A stretch of DNA of 64,000 nt from JABAAI01 sp965242745 (GTDB taxonomy: Bacteria; Spirochaetota; Leptospiria; Leptospirales; Leptonemataceae): the NCBI GenBank assembly GCA_965242745.1, contig CBDETG010000106.1, forward strand, positions 1 through 64,000, in the 5' to 3' direction. The position numbers were made by a program, and so were the translations under genes. The notes beneath the pieces are model-generated. The model did not search any database. It saw only the letters and a program-made list of their open reading frames with translations, and was not told the origin of the DNA. The stretch's first letter is position 1. Each line of letters begins with the position of its first letter. This document shows, piece after piece, positions 28,317-36,649 of this stretch.

Positions 28317-28382
28317 AGAAAGCAAGGGAATTGTAAGCGAAGCCATGAGCATAAGACAAAAAAAAAGCCCTCTGCTCTTTCT

Positions 28383-28664
28383 TTGCATAGTCTCAATATA
28401 GCAAGCGCAGAGCAGATACAGCGTGAGAAAAACAAAGCGCGCGGGCTCAGGCGCTCCAGCTGGTGGAAAAAGAAAACAGAGCAGGGATGCTGCCATTATT
28501 GCCGGCTTACTTTCCCTCCCAGCCAGCTTAGTATGGATCATATTGTCCCTCTTTCGCAAGGAGGCCTCTCGGTCAAAAGCAATCTAGCTCCCGCTTGCAA
28601 GGATTGCAATAGCAAGAAAAAATACTTCCTGCCTTGGGAATGGGAAAGCAAATACTGCAAGTAG
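28383..28664 (+). CDS. Small HNH endonuclease-like protein
   Basis: The product ends in a classic HNH zinc fold: CCHYCRLTF (CxxC), SMDHIVPLSQGG (the DH of HNH), NLAPACKDCNSKKK (second CxxC). About 93 residues are counted from a TTG at 28383. An ATG at 28345 (MSIRQ) would be a better start but is separated by an A9 run (28358-28366) that is out of register by one base. Short stand-alone HNH proteins of this type are common in bacteria and may be nucleases of unknown target. It follows der by 67 bp. Confidence 0.78.
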   Translation: MHSLNIASAEQIQREKNKARGLRRSSWWKKKTEQGCCHYCRLTFPPSQLSMDHIVPLSQGGLSVKSNLAPACKDCNSKKKYFLPWEWESKYCK

Positions 28665-28687
28665 AGTCTGCCTGCTTTGCTTTTGTC

Positions 28688-28812
28688 TTTTTGCATTCTA
28701 CTCTAGTATAACGATTGCGAAACTCAAGGCCATTATCTCTTTGGCTCAATTTAGGCTTCCCATATCGATTAAAAATAGCCCAGAAAGCGTGCAAAATGTC
28801 TGTAGCTTGCAA
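28688..28812 (-). pseudogene. Integrase/transposase (rve-type) fragment
   Basis: The minus strand reads ILHAFWAIFNRYGKPKLSQR, then DNGLEFRNRYTRVECK. This matches the part of rve-fold integrase cores around the second catalytic Asp (FGxPKxIxSDNGxEF). Only about 40 codons are recognisable and no ends of an insertion sequence were found. It is the relic of an IS3/IS481-like element. The remaining bases from 28813 to 29168 hold a terminator-like hairpin and the acpP leader. Confidence 0.45.
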
Positions 28813-28886
28813 AAGATTTTTTATTTTTCAACTTGCACTCTATGAAGCCTGCAAAGACATGGTTTAGTATGCTTGCTTCTGTTAGG

Positions 28887-28910
28887 AAGGCAAAGCCTTG
28901 GCTTTGCCTT
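28887..28910. terminator. Terminator-like hairpin
   Basis: AAGGCAAAGCC and GGCTTTGCCTT form a near-perfect stem of about ten pairs, followed on the plus strand by CGTTTTCCT. It could end transcription from the der-HNH side before acpP. The T tract is short. Confidence 0.5.
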
Positions 28911-29168
28911 CGTTTTCCTGCGCAGGCCATGACTGCATCACAGCTTGGCAGCCTAAGACTTTGCAGCCTCCACTTTGAGTGCGCATTTCTTTTCAGCGCT
29001 GAGTAAGATTTATGCTTGCAGATTTATGGCAGCATTTCTACAAGGTGTACGTCTTGGGCTTAGCTGCGCAGGTGACAGCTTTTGCAGGCTAGCTTGAGTG
29101 GAAGAGTCCTTGCTTTTTTGGCAATGGCTTTTTCTACATTTATCTGCATGAATTAGGAGATGTGAAAT

Positions 29169-29402
29169 ATGGCGGATTTTGAAAAAGTTAAGTCAATTAT
29201 TACGGAACAACTTGGAGTCGATGAGTCGGAAGTAAAACCAGAAGCGCATTTCATTGATGATCTTGGGGCAGATTCCCTTGACACTGTGGAATTAGTGATG
29301 GCTTTAGAAGAAGAGTTCGGTATTGAGATATCTGACGAAGATGCTGAGAAGATACAGACCGTAGGTGATGTCGTCAAATACATAGACGAACATTCTTCTT
29401 AA
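29169..29402 (+). CDS. acpP: Acyl carrier protein
   Basis: 77-residue acidic helical carrier for fatty acid synthesis. The phosphopantetheine serine is in GADSLDTVELVMALEEEF (Ser near residue 36). Length and composition match housekeeping AcpP. TTAGGAG lies 11-17 bases upstream of the ATG. It is followed by rnc, a common order (acpP-rnc), though two hairpins separate them. Confidence 0.97.
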   Translation: MADFEKVKSIITEQLGVDESEVKPEAHFIDDLGADSLDTVELVMALEEEFGIEISDEDAEKIQTVGDVVKYIDEHSS

Positions 29403-29425
29403 ACACGACGAAAAAAGATTTCCAT

Positions 29426-29480
29426 ACAGAGGCTTAGCCTCTGTCCCTGCAGCCGCAGCCTGTAAGTATGCAGGCTGCGG
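29426..29480 (+). terminator. Double hairpin after acpP
   Basis: The first hairpin is a 9-bp inverted repeat ACAGAGGCT/AGCCTCTGT with one base between (29426-29444). The second is CCGCAGCCTG (29453-29462) and CAGGCTGCGG (29471-29480) with an 8-nt loop, followed by TGTTCCTCTTG. The second is strong and GC-rich and fits a terminator or attenuator, giving acpP more transcript than rnc-aroB. Confidence 0.65.
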
Positions 29481-29575
29481 TGTTCCTCTTGTACCCATCC
29501 TGTCTGCTTTGAGCGCCTAGGTCTTATACTTAGGTCATAAGCGCGCAGCTTAGAATAAGAGCCAGTCCCAAAACA

Positions 29576-30289
29576 TTGGAAGACTTAAAGGAGTTTTTAC
29601 ATAAGCAGGGCCTGCGTTTTCGCAGGCTAGAGCTTGTAGAAGAAGCTTTCACGCATCCCTCCTTTGCTCACGAAAGGCAAGGCCGCAGCGCTCATAACCA
29701 AAGGCTGGAGTACTTAGGTGACTCAGTACTAAACCTGATTATCAATGATTATCTTTACGAGCGCTTTGCGAACTGTACGGAGGGAGAGCTGTCGCGCATG
29801 TGCTCCATACTGGTACGGGAAGAGATGCTCGCTAAAATTGCGGCGCAACTAGGACTAGGCGCTTGCTTACGCTTGGGCAGGGGGGAAAAAAAAAATCGAG
29901 GCAGCCAACGCAGCTCAAATTTAGCTGATTGTCTCGAAGCTTTCATAGGGGCGCTTTATCTGGATCAGGGCTTTAGCTGCACGCGTTCTTATGTAAGAAA
30001 ATGCTTCGACCAGGCCTTCCAAAATATTTCTTATACGAAAGACAGCAAAGACGCCAAGTCTCTGCTGCAAGAATGGACGCAGAAAGAGCTGCAACTTGCG
30101 CCTGTCTATGAACTAGTGTCGCAAACCGGCCCATCCCATCAGAGTATTTTTCAGGTGCGGGTCAAAATCCAAGATAAAGAGTATGCGCGCGGGGAGGGCC
30201 CTTCGATGAAAGATGCGGAAAAGAAGGCCGCCCAAAAGCTTCTGAAACGTTTTGAAGACTATGGCTTTGCAAGCAGCATTACAAATTAG
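29576..30289 (+). CDS. rnc: Ribonuclease III
   Basis: Double-strand-specific RNase of rRNA processing, 237 residues. The signature QRLEYLGDSVLNLII (about 42), the second acidic site ADCLEAFIGALYLDQG and the C-terminal dsRNA-binding domain (DAKSLLQEWTQKELQ to KDAEKKAAQKLLKRF) are all present. No ATG is available before MCSILVREEML, and an in-frame stop lies upstream, so the TTG at 29576 (encoding start-EDLKEFLHKQGLRF) is the likely start; its ribosome binding site is poor. The 3' end overlaps aroB by 29 bp. Confidence 0.95.
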   Translation: MEDLKEFLHKQGLRFRRLELVEEAFTHPSFAHERQGRSAHNQRLEYLGDSVLNLIINDYLYERFANCTEGELSRMCSILVREEMLAKIAAQLGLGACLRLGRGEKKNRGSQRSSNLADCLEAFIGALYLDQGFSCTRSYVRKCFDQAFQNISYTKDSKDAKSLLQEWTQKELQLAPVYELVSQTGPSHQSIFQVRVKIQDKEYARGEGPSMKDAEKKAAQKLLKRFEDYGFASSITN

Positions 30290-31382
30290 GACACAAAGAC
30301 AGCAGGCATCCTATCCTGTATATATCCAAAGGGGCTTGGGCAAGGCCTGGAAGGCCGCTATGGCCCCTTTACTTGCAGAGAAAAAGCATTTCTTTTTGAT
30401 CAGCGAGAAGGGCATCCCTAAAAAGCTCATCAAAGACTTTCTTGACAATGAGCGCTCTCATTTCCCCTTAGGCCTCAGGGACACCTCAGTTTTATGGATG
30501 CAAGGGGGAGAAAAAAGCAAAAATCTCTCCCGTCTCACAAGTTTTTACAAAACATTGATCCACCGAGGAGTAGACCGTAATTCGTGTATTTTCGCTCTAG
30601 GCGGGGGCATCGTGGGAGATTTTGCGGGCTTTCTGGCTGCAAGCATACTGCGAGGCATAGATTTTGTACAAATACCTACTACCTTACTGGCTGCGGTGGA
30701 TGCAAGCGTAGGGGGAAAGGTTGCTGTAAATGTTGCAAACATGGGGAAAAATATGGTGGGCGCCTTTCATCAACCCCGCTTCGTCTATATCAATTTGGAC
30801 TTTCTTGCCAGCCTGCCGCCTAAGGAATGGTGCTGCGGGCTTGCAGAGATGCTAAAGCACGCCCTGTTGGAAAAAAATGGCAGGCTGTTAAGAGAACTCT
30901 TTTCCAATGCCTCTCATTACTCCTCGCCTGCGCTGGGGCAGGCCATACGGGACTCTATCGCTGTGAAAGCTGCAATTGTTCAAAAAGATACAAAAGAAGG
31001 CGGCATGAGGGCCTTGCTAAATCTTGGTCACACAACCGCACATGCGCTGGAAGCCTTAGGGCGTTACAAACGCTTCTCTCACGGCGAAGCTGTTTCACGA
31101 GGATTGGTAAGCGCTCTGCTTTTGAGCCGCAAGCTGCTGGCCTTAGACAGCGCCTATGTAGAAAACTGTTTTGCGCAGATGCAGAAGCTAAAGCTGCCTC
31201 AGGACACGGCCGCTTTTTCTGCCAGAGCCGTGTATAAGCAAATGCGTTATGATAAAAAAAGTAAGGCAGGAGAGGCCCGCTTTGTTTTACTCAAAGCGCC
31301 CGGCGAAGGGCTTTGGAATCAAGAGATAGCATTTCAGGACTTCGAAAAAATATGGTCAGAACAAAAAGAACGCTTTGGCTAG
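30261..31382 (+). CDS. aroB: 3-dehydroquinate synthase
   Basis: Second enzyme of the shikimate pathway, Zn- and NAD-dependent. Motifs: WMQGGEKSKN (about 80), FALGGGIVGDFAGFLAASI, QIPTTLLAAVDASVGGKVAV, GKNMVGAFHQP, LAEMLKHALL, and the metal-binding NLGHTTAHALE and SHGEAVSRGL. The start is the ATG at 30261 (MALQAALQIRTQ), inside the end of rnc, so the two are translationally linked. The product is 373 residues, the normal length. The gene ends just before a long repeat region. Confidence 0.95.
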   Translation: MALQAALQIRTQRQQASYPVYIQRGLGKAWKAAMAPLLAEKKHFFLISEKGIPKKLIKDFLDNERSHFPLGLRDTSVLWMQGGEKSKNLSRLTSFYKTLIHRGVDRNSCIFALGGGIVGDFAGFLAASILRGIDFVQIPTTLLAAVDASVGGKVAVNVANMGKNMVGAFHQPRFVYINLDFLASLPPKEWCCGLAEMLKHALLEKNGRLLRELFSNASHYSSPALGQAIRDSIAVKAAIVQKDTKEGGMRALLNLGHTTAHALEALGRYKRFSHGEAVSRGLVSALLLSRKLLALDSAYVENCFAQMQKLKLPQDTAAFSARAVYKQMRYDKKSKAGEARFVLLKAPGEGLWNQEIAFQDFEKIWSEQKERFG

Positions 31383-31388
31383 CAAAGC

Positions 31389-31563
31389 GGCAAGGCATAG
31401 GCATTGGTCTGGCGCGGGCGACATCCTTGTCTTAGCGCCAGACTCTCACGGCAAATCATAGGCATTGGTCTGGCGCAGCGACATCCTTGTCTTAGCGCCA
31501 GACTCTCGCACCTCCATGTGCTCGTGACGCAATGCCTATGATTTGCACTGGATTGTTCTGGTA
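31389..31563. repeat. Palindromic element, nested double copy
   Basis: Begins 6 bp after aroB. An uninterrupted arm GCAAGGCATAGGCATTG plus GTCTGGCGC occurs at 31390, and a second arm with the AAATCATAGG variant at 31453. Each is followed by GCGCCAGAC. The split arm follows (TCTCGCACCTCCATGTGC, then CAATGCCTATGATTTGC), then the flank ACTGGATTGTTCTGGTATG. Another lone split-arm end and flank occur at 31690-31723. This is the same family as at 11.05, 33.0, 48.3-48.96 and 58.0 kb. Confidence 0.85.
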
Positions 31564-31746
31564 TGTACAGCAACAGGTGGGCATTAGGCTTGTGCTGTAG
31601 TCCTACGTTGCCGGGCTTGTTCTGGTATGTAACGGATGCTGAGGCCCTGCGCCCCGCGTTCAAGTGCATACATATAAGCTCGGGACGCAATGCCTATGAT
31701 TTGCACTGGATTGTTCTGGTATGTACAGCAACAGAGGATCTGTGCT

Positions 31747-32975
31747 AATACGACATAATCCTGCGCCGAGACGCCATTTATTACAACAACGCCCGCAGTC
31801 AGCAGAAACCCCGCCCCAACGCGACATAATCCTGCGCCGAGACGCCATTTATTACAACCCCCGCCCCAGTCAGCAAAAGCAAGGCCCCTGATCACAAGCT
31901 CCCCCTACTTCCATCCCCGCCGCAGTCAGCAGAACCCCCCGCCGCGGGCCACAAGCTCCCCCTACTTCCATCCCCGCCCTCGTCAGCAGAGCTAACGCGA
32001 CATAATGCGGCGCCGAGACTCTGCTTATTACAACAACGCCCGCAGTCAGCAGAAACCCCGCCCCAACGCGACATAATGCGGCGCCGAGACGCCATTTATT
32101 ACAACCCCCGCCCCAGTCAGCAAAAGCAAAGCTGCATTATTGCAACAACGCCAGACTCCACATATTACAACCCCCGCCGCTGTCAGCACAACCCCCCGCC
32201 GCGGGCGCCCAAACGCCCCCTACTTCCACCCCCGCCGCAGTCAGCAGAACCCCCCGCCCCGGGCCACAAGCTCCCCCTACTTCCAACACCGCCCTCGTCA
32301 GCAGAGCTAACGCGACATAATGCGGCACTCAGACTCCATTTATTACAACAACGCCCGCAGTCAGCAGAACCCCCGCCCCGGGCCACAAGCTCCCCCTACT
32401 TCCACCCCGCCCGCAGTCATCACCACAAACGCCGCTTACTACCAACAACCCCCGCCCCCGTCAGCAGAACCCACGCTACATTATCACAACAACGCCCGCC
32501 GCTGTCAGCACACCCCCCCCGCCGCGGGCCACAAACGCCCCCTACTTCCATCCCCGCCCTCGTCAGCAGAGCTAACGCGACATAATCTTGCGCCGAGACG
32601 CCATTTATTACATTCCCCGCCCCAGTCAGCAAAAGCAACGCTATATTATTACAACAACGCCCAGACTCCGCCTATTACAACCCCGCCGCAGTCAATCCTA
32701 CGGCGTCCCCGGGCTTCACGGGCGCCCAAACGCCCCCTACTTCCATCCCCGCCCTCGTCAGCAGAGCTAACGCGACATAATGCAGCGCTCAGACTCCATT
32801 TATTACAACAACGCCCGCAGTCAGCAGAAACCCCGCCCCAACGCGACATAATCCTGCGCCGAGACTCTGCTTATTACAACCCCCGCCCCCGTCAGCAGAA
32901 CCCACGCTACATTATCACAACAACGCCAGACTCCCCCTACTACAACCCCCGCCCCAGCCATATGCAACCGTACGC
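31747..32975. repeat. Modular C-rich (plus strand) repeat array
   Basis: About 1.2 kb of imperfect modules. Recurrent parts are CGACATAATGCGGCGCCGAG with ACGCCATTTATTACAAC, CCGCAGTCAGCAGAA, and GCTCCCCCTACTTCCA. The GTCAGCA core recurs at spacings of roughly 44 to 71 bp (for example 31798, 31869, 31925, 31982, 32116, 32240, 32297). In the direction of the GLUG gene at 33.3 kb the array is G-rich and lies on its 3' side. All frames are open for long stretches because of composition; no start with a ribosome binding site and no known domain supports coding. Confidence 0.85.
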
Positions 32976-32982
32976 CACATAT

Positions 32983-33095
32983 CAGAACAATCCAGTGCAA
33001 GGCATAGGCATTGCGTCACGAGCACAGGAGGTGCGAGAGTCTGGCGCTAAGGCAGGGAGGCCGTTTGCGCCAGACCAATGCCTATGCCTTGCCGT
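32983..33095. repeat. Palindromic element, best-preserved single copy
   Basis: The left arm GCAAGGCATAGGCATTG (32997-33013) is followed by a 25-nt insert (33014-33038) and then GTCTGGCGC (33039-33047). A 19-nt loop follows. The right arm is continuous: GCGCCAGAC (33067-33075) plus CAATGCCTATGCCTTGC (33076-33092). A 26-bp perfect stem forms with a 25-nt one-sided bulge. The conserved outer flank AGAACAATCCAGT precedes it. Confidence 0.9.
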
Positions 33096-33123
33096 CATGG
33101 ATGTCGCACAAATTCCCGACGCT

Positions 33124-33255
33124 CACGGACATGGATGTCCGTGCCGCGTCGGGGGGGCGGGGGATTATTAAGGGGGCTATAAGGCGCTCCTGAGCCTGCC
33201 TTTAGGGCAGGCGAAGTGCAGAAGGCATCGAGCCTTCTGCTTAGCCCCCCCTTAA
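33124..33255 (-). terminator. Structured region 3' of the GLUG lipoprotein, branched hairpin
   Basis: 33124-33143 is a near-perfect palindrome (CACGGACAT, GG, ATGTCCGTG). 33168-33255 can fold into a multibranch structure. The outer stem is TTAAGGGGGCT with AGCCCCCCCTTAA. The first inner arm is GCCTGCC (33194-33200) with GGCAGGC (33206-33212). The second is GCAGAAGGC (33218-33226) with GCCTTCTGC (33232-33240). Lying 6 bp beyond the lipoprotein stop, it is likely to terminate or protect its transcript. Confidence 0.6.
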
Positions 33256-33260
33256 TATAT

Positions 33261-36200
33261 TCAATTACACACCCTCGCGCCTGCGGGCATGTTCTTGAGA
33301 CAGGGATAGCCGCTGGTGAAGCTGCCCCAGATGCTGGATTCCCAGACCTCCCATGTGATATTGGGCGTTGTATTATCGCCGTCGTGGTCGTTGCCGGTGG
33401 TGTCTGTGGGGAAGATGCCGACCGTGCTTTCGTCTGCCGTCGTTTGCAGCCAGGTGCGGCGCTGCGCATCTGTATTGCCCGCTGCGCCGGCGCGTATGCA
33501 GATGGCGGAATCGCATGTGCCGCTGCCGATGCCGTTCATGCCGTCTGTGTCTACATAGTAGTTTTTGCCGAAGATGTGGCCCGCGAAGGTGCCGATGAAG
33601 GCGCCGGTGATGGCAGTGGCGGCGGTGCTGGTGGTGCTGACGCCGCCGGCAGCGTAGCTGTTGCTGATGATGGACGAAGACATATTGCCGACGAGGCCGC
33701 CGGCATTGGAAGTGTCGGCGCTGGTCTTAGCGTTGCCTGTGGCGTAGCTGTTAGTGATACTGCTGCCTGCCAGCTGCCCCACAAGCCCGCCGAAAAAACC
33801 ATTAGCAGTAGAAGTAACATTGCTTGTGGCATAGCTATTGCTGATATCAACATTACTCGCACCCCCTACCAAGCCGCCGCCGGCAGTGCCACTATCAACG
33901 CTGCCTGTGGCATAGCTATTGCTGATATCAACATTACTCGCAATCCCTACCAAGCCGCCGGCAATGTTACCATTAACGCTGCCTGTGCTATAGCTGTTAT
34001 TGATAGTAACATTACTACTACCAGTTGTATCCCCCACCAGCCCGCCGACAGTGTTACCATTAACGCTGCCTGTGCTATAGCTGTTACTGATAGTAACATT
34101 ATTATTGCTCCCCATCAGTCCGCCGGTGATACGACCAGTAAGGCTGCCCGTAACATGAGAGCCTATGATGCTGCCACCACGCATCCTTCCCGCTATGCCG
34201 CCCACAACAGCATTAATATTACTAGAATTAATATATACGTTATCCAGGGATAGGTTTTGGATCACGGCCCCAGACGTATAGCCAAACAAGCCATTATGTC
34301 TCGTGTTTCCCTGGTAATACAAATTGCTGATGCTGTGGCCGTTGCCCTCCAGAATGCCGGTAAACCTATTGGAGTTATCCCCCACGGGCGCCCAGGCCTC
34401 CTGTCCCGCACCGCAGTCATCAGCGTTGCTGCCACCGCCTGTTCTCAGGTCATCGCCGTTGCTGCCGTCGTAGTTGGGGCAGCTGGCGTTTGCGTCGATA
34501 TTGGCTGCCAGCTCGTAGCCGCAGAGGAAGATGCCAGAGCCCGCGCTCGTCTCCTCAGAGCAGTTGTCTGTGGCTTCCTCAGGCGCTCCTGCCGTAGAGG
34601 CCGTATCGCCGTCGTTGTAGCTGTGCCCCGCCAGGTCATGGCGCATGTTCTGGAGCTCTGCGTAGCTGGCCAGCTCGATCAGCCCGTCGTTATCGTCGTC
34701 TACGTCCTCGCTGTTCTTGCAGCCGTCGCTGTCTGGGTCAGCCGTTGTGGCCGTATCTGCGCCGCTGGCGGCGTTCAATGAGCCCGCCGGGCAGGCATCC
34801 ATTGCATCGGCGACGCCGTCATTATCATCGTCGTCGTCTTCCGTCAGGCTGCTCGTGCAGTCAGCAAGCAGGTCATCGGGCATGTTGTCGCTGTCCGTGT
34901 CCAGGCTGGCGCAGGCGTCCATCGAGAAGGCATCCTCGCTGTTTTTACAGCCATCGCCATCGGGGTCGGCTGTGGCGGCGTTATCTGCGCCAGTGGCGAG
35001 GCCCATCGCGCCTGCCGGGCAGCTGTCGCAGGCATCACCCTGGCCGTCACCGTCCGTGTCAGTCTGCTCGGCATTGGCTAGGTCCAGGCAGTTATCAGCG
35101 CTCAAAGTCGTGTCGCAGCTGCTCACCAGGGCATCGGGAGCGCCGTCATTGTCGTTGTCTACGCTGGCGCAGGCGTCGAGCGGGAAGGCGTCATCCACAT
35201 CAGCGACGCTGTCTCCGTCGTCGTTCATATCACAGGCGTCGCCCTGGCTGTCGCCATCCGTGTTCGTCTGATCGGCGTTGGCTAGGGCCGGGCAGTTGTC
35301 ATCGCTATCGAAGACGCCGTCGCTGTCGCTGTCTGCATCGCACATGCCTGTGGCCAAGTTCGGCGTGGGCGTGTCGCCTTCGCATTCCTGGCAGACGCCG
35401 TCATGCTGGGCCACATGGCTGGGCATGTTTTGGCAGGCCGCATCCGTAATGCAGTCATCGCCTAAGATGCTGTTGGGATTCGTGCTCAGGTTCTTATGGC
35501 AGTCGGTCGCGGTAATGCACTCGGTCTTGTCCACGCTGCGCACGTTATTTTCTCCTGAGCACTCTTGGCATTCGCCGTCAGTTGTGGCAACATGGCCGGC
35601 CATATTCTGGCAGGTTTCGTCCGTGACGCAGTCCGTGCCCAGCAAGCTGTTGGGGCCTACGCTTGTGCCCTGGCATGCCGCCTCGCTGATGCAGGCGTTT
35701 TTCTCCACATTGCGCACAGGCACGTCTCCTGTGCAGGCCTCGCAGTCGCCTCTTTCGTTTATGAGCTGGTTTGACACGGCAAGGCAGCCGCTTTCGCTAA
35801 TGCAGGAGCGGCCGTCTGCGCTGAGTAGCTTGCCTGGGGACGTGCGGCAGTCGCTTTCGCTGATGCAAACGGGCGGCACGGCAGTCGTATCTGGAATTTT
35901 GCCTTCGTCACAGCTTAGCTCAAAGCAGCTGTTATCCGTGGGATTGAAAATTTGCCTGCCTGTGCATGTGACTTGAATCTCGCAGGTGGGATTGTTTGCC
36001 AGCTGGATCTCGCCATCTGGGCATTTCGTCACGCAGGCCGTCCTGTCCGCGTTGGGAAACTGTGGATCAGGGCAGGCTTCGCAGCTGCCGTCTTTTAGAA
36101 TCTCGCTGCCCGTGCAGCTCGGCTTGTCGCCGTTGCTTCCAGAACTGCCACCTCCTCCACCTCCGCCGCCAGAATCGCAGCCCGCCAGAGTCAGGCTCAG

Positions 36201-36410
36201 GCTGATGGCAGCGAGCGTGATCATGCGAGCGCCGAATTTGGCAAAGCGAAAGTTGGCTGATCGCAAGTCAGCAGAGCTAAAGTTGGCTGATCTCAAATTA
36301 GCAAAGCCAAAGTTCTTCCATAATAAGCCGCCAAGGCCAAGGCCTTCTCGGCTACGTTTTTTCAATTGTGACATAGCAATGTCTCCTTTCCATAAGTGAT
36401 TTTTTATCAT
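33261..36410 (-). CDS. Large surface lipoprotein with pentapeptide leader, Ca-binding and GLUG repeats
   Basis: Intact 1049-residue member. Residues 37-61 are five pentapeptide repeats (ANLRS ANFSS ADLRS ANFRF AKFGA). A signal follows with lipobox LTLAGC (Cys78) and a Gly/Ser linker. About 95-330 are Cys-rich modules (CTGSEILKDGSCEAC, then repeated NACISEAACQG and CVTDETCQN-like units). About 340-560 are thrombospondin type 3-like Ca-binding repeats (DADSDSDGVFDSDDNCP; DPDSDGCKNSEDVDDDNDGL). About 690-930 are GLUG repeats (NVDISNSYATGSV with GGLVG). The end is GKNYYVDTDGMNGIG...CLKNMPAGARVC. Two starts exist, each with a strong ribosome binding site: AGGAGG before the ATG at 36410 and AAAGGAG before MSQLKK at 36374. 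Probably an exported, Ca-stabilised surface adhesin or antigen; function is inferred. Confidence 0.85.
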   Translation of the reverse strand: MIKNHLWKGDIAMSQLKKRSREGLGLGGLLWKNFGFANLRSANFSSADLRSANFRFAKFGARMITLAAISLSLTLAGCDSGGGGGGGGSSGSNGDKPSCTGSEILKDGSCEACPDPQFPNADRTACVTKCPDGEIQLANNPTCEIQVTCTGRQIFNPTDNSCFELSCDEGKIPDTTAVPPVCISESDCRTSPGKLLSADGRSCISESGCLAVSNQLINERGDCEACTGDVPVRNVEKNACISEAACQGTSVGPNSLLGTDCVTDETCQNMAGHVATTDGECQECSGENNVRSVDKTECITATDCHKNLSTNPNSILGDDCITDAACQNMPSHVAQHDGVCQECEGDTPTPNLATGMCDADSDSDGVFDSDDNCPALANADQTNTDGDSQGDACDMNDDGDSVADVDDAFPLDACASVDNDNDGAPDALVSSCDTTLSADNCLDLANAEQTDTDGDGQGDACDSCPAGAMGLATGADNAATADPDGDGCKNSEDAFSMDACASLDTDSDNMPDDLLADCTSSLTEDDDDDNDGVADAMDACPAGSLNAASGADTATTADPDSDGCKNSEDVDDDNDGLIELASYAELQNMRHDLAGHSYNDGDTASTAGAPEEATDNCSEETSAGSGIFLCGYELAANIDANASCPNYDGSNGDDLRTGGGSNADDCGAGQEAWAPVGDNSNRFTGILEGNGHSISNLYYQGNTRHNGLFGYTSGAVIQNLSLDNVYINSSNINAVVGGIAGRMRGGSIIGSHVTGSLTGRITGGLMGSNNNVTISNSYSTGSVNGNTVGGLVGDTTGSSNVTINNSYSTGSVNGNIAGGLVGIASNVDISNSYATGSVDSGTAGGGLVGGASNVDISNSYATSNVTSTANGFFGGLVGQLAGSSITNSYATGNAKTSADTSNAGGLVGNMSSSIISNSYAAGGVSTTSTAATAITGAFIGTFAGHIFGKNYYVDTDGMNGIGSGTCDSAICIRAGAAGNTDAQRRTWLQTTADESTVGIFPTDTTGNDHDGDNTTPNITWEVWESSIWGSFTSGYPCLKNMPAGARVCN

Positions 36411-36649
36411 TGTTTCCTCCTATTACTAAAAAACAAAATGACTGCCCCGCTTTGCAAGACAGCTATACTACTAGACTTAGACAGGGCCTAAAATATAGCA
36501 AGCCCTTTTTGAAAAAATTTTTTGCCGTATGTAAAAAAGCGGGCGCCAAGGGCTTCATGCCTTCTTGCATATGACGGGCTTATTTTGCTGTTTCTCTTAT
36601 TCGATAATATTCGGTATCGCCTTTAGAGCCGGTTTTTTGGGCGATCGCT

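Noticed and set aside
31747..32975. Proline/arginine-rich or glycine-rich protein genes in the arrays
   Set aside because: Long open frames exist in several frames because the repeats are GC-rich and stop-poor. They lack convincing ribosome binding sites, known domains and a preferred frame.
32983..33095. Integron attC site
   Set aside because: The bulged stem recalls attC, but the RYYYAAC/GTTRRRY core sites are not at the stem ends, no cassette ORFs lie between copies and no integron integrase is present. Kept only as an analogy.
33216..35976. Plus-strand ORFs opposite the 1049-residue lipoprotein
   Set aside because: Several frames are open because GLUG and DSDGD repeats lack stops on the reverse strand. 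None has a ribosome binding site or a recognisable fold.
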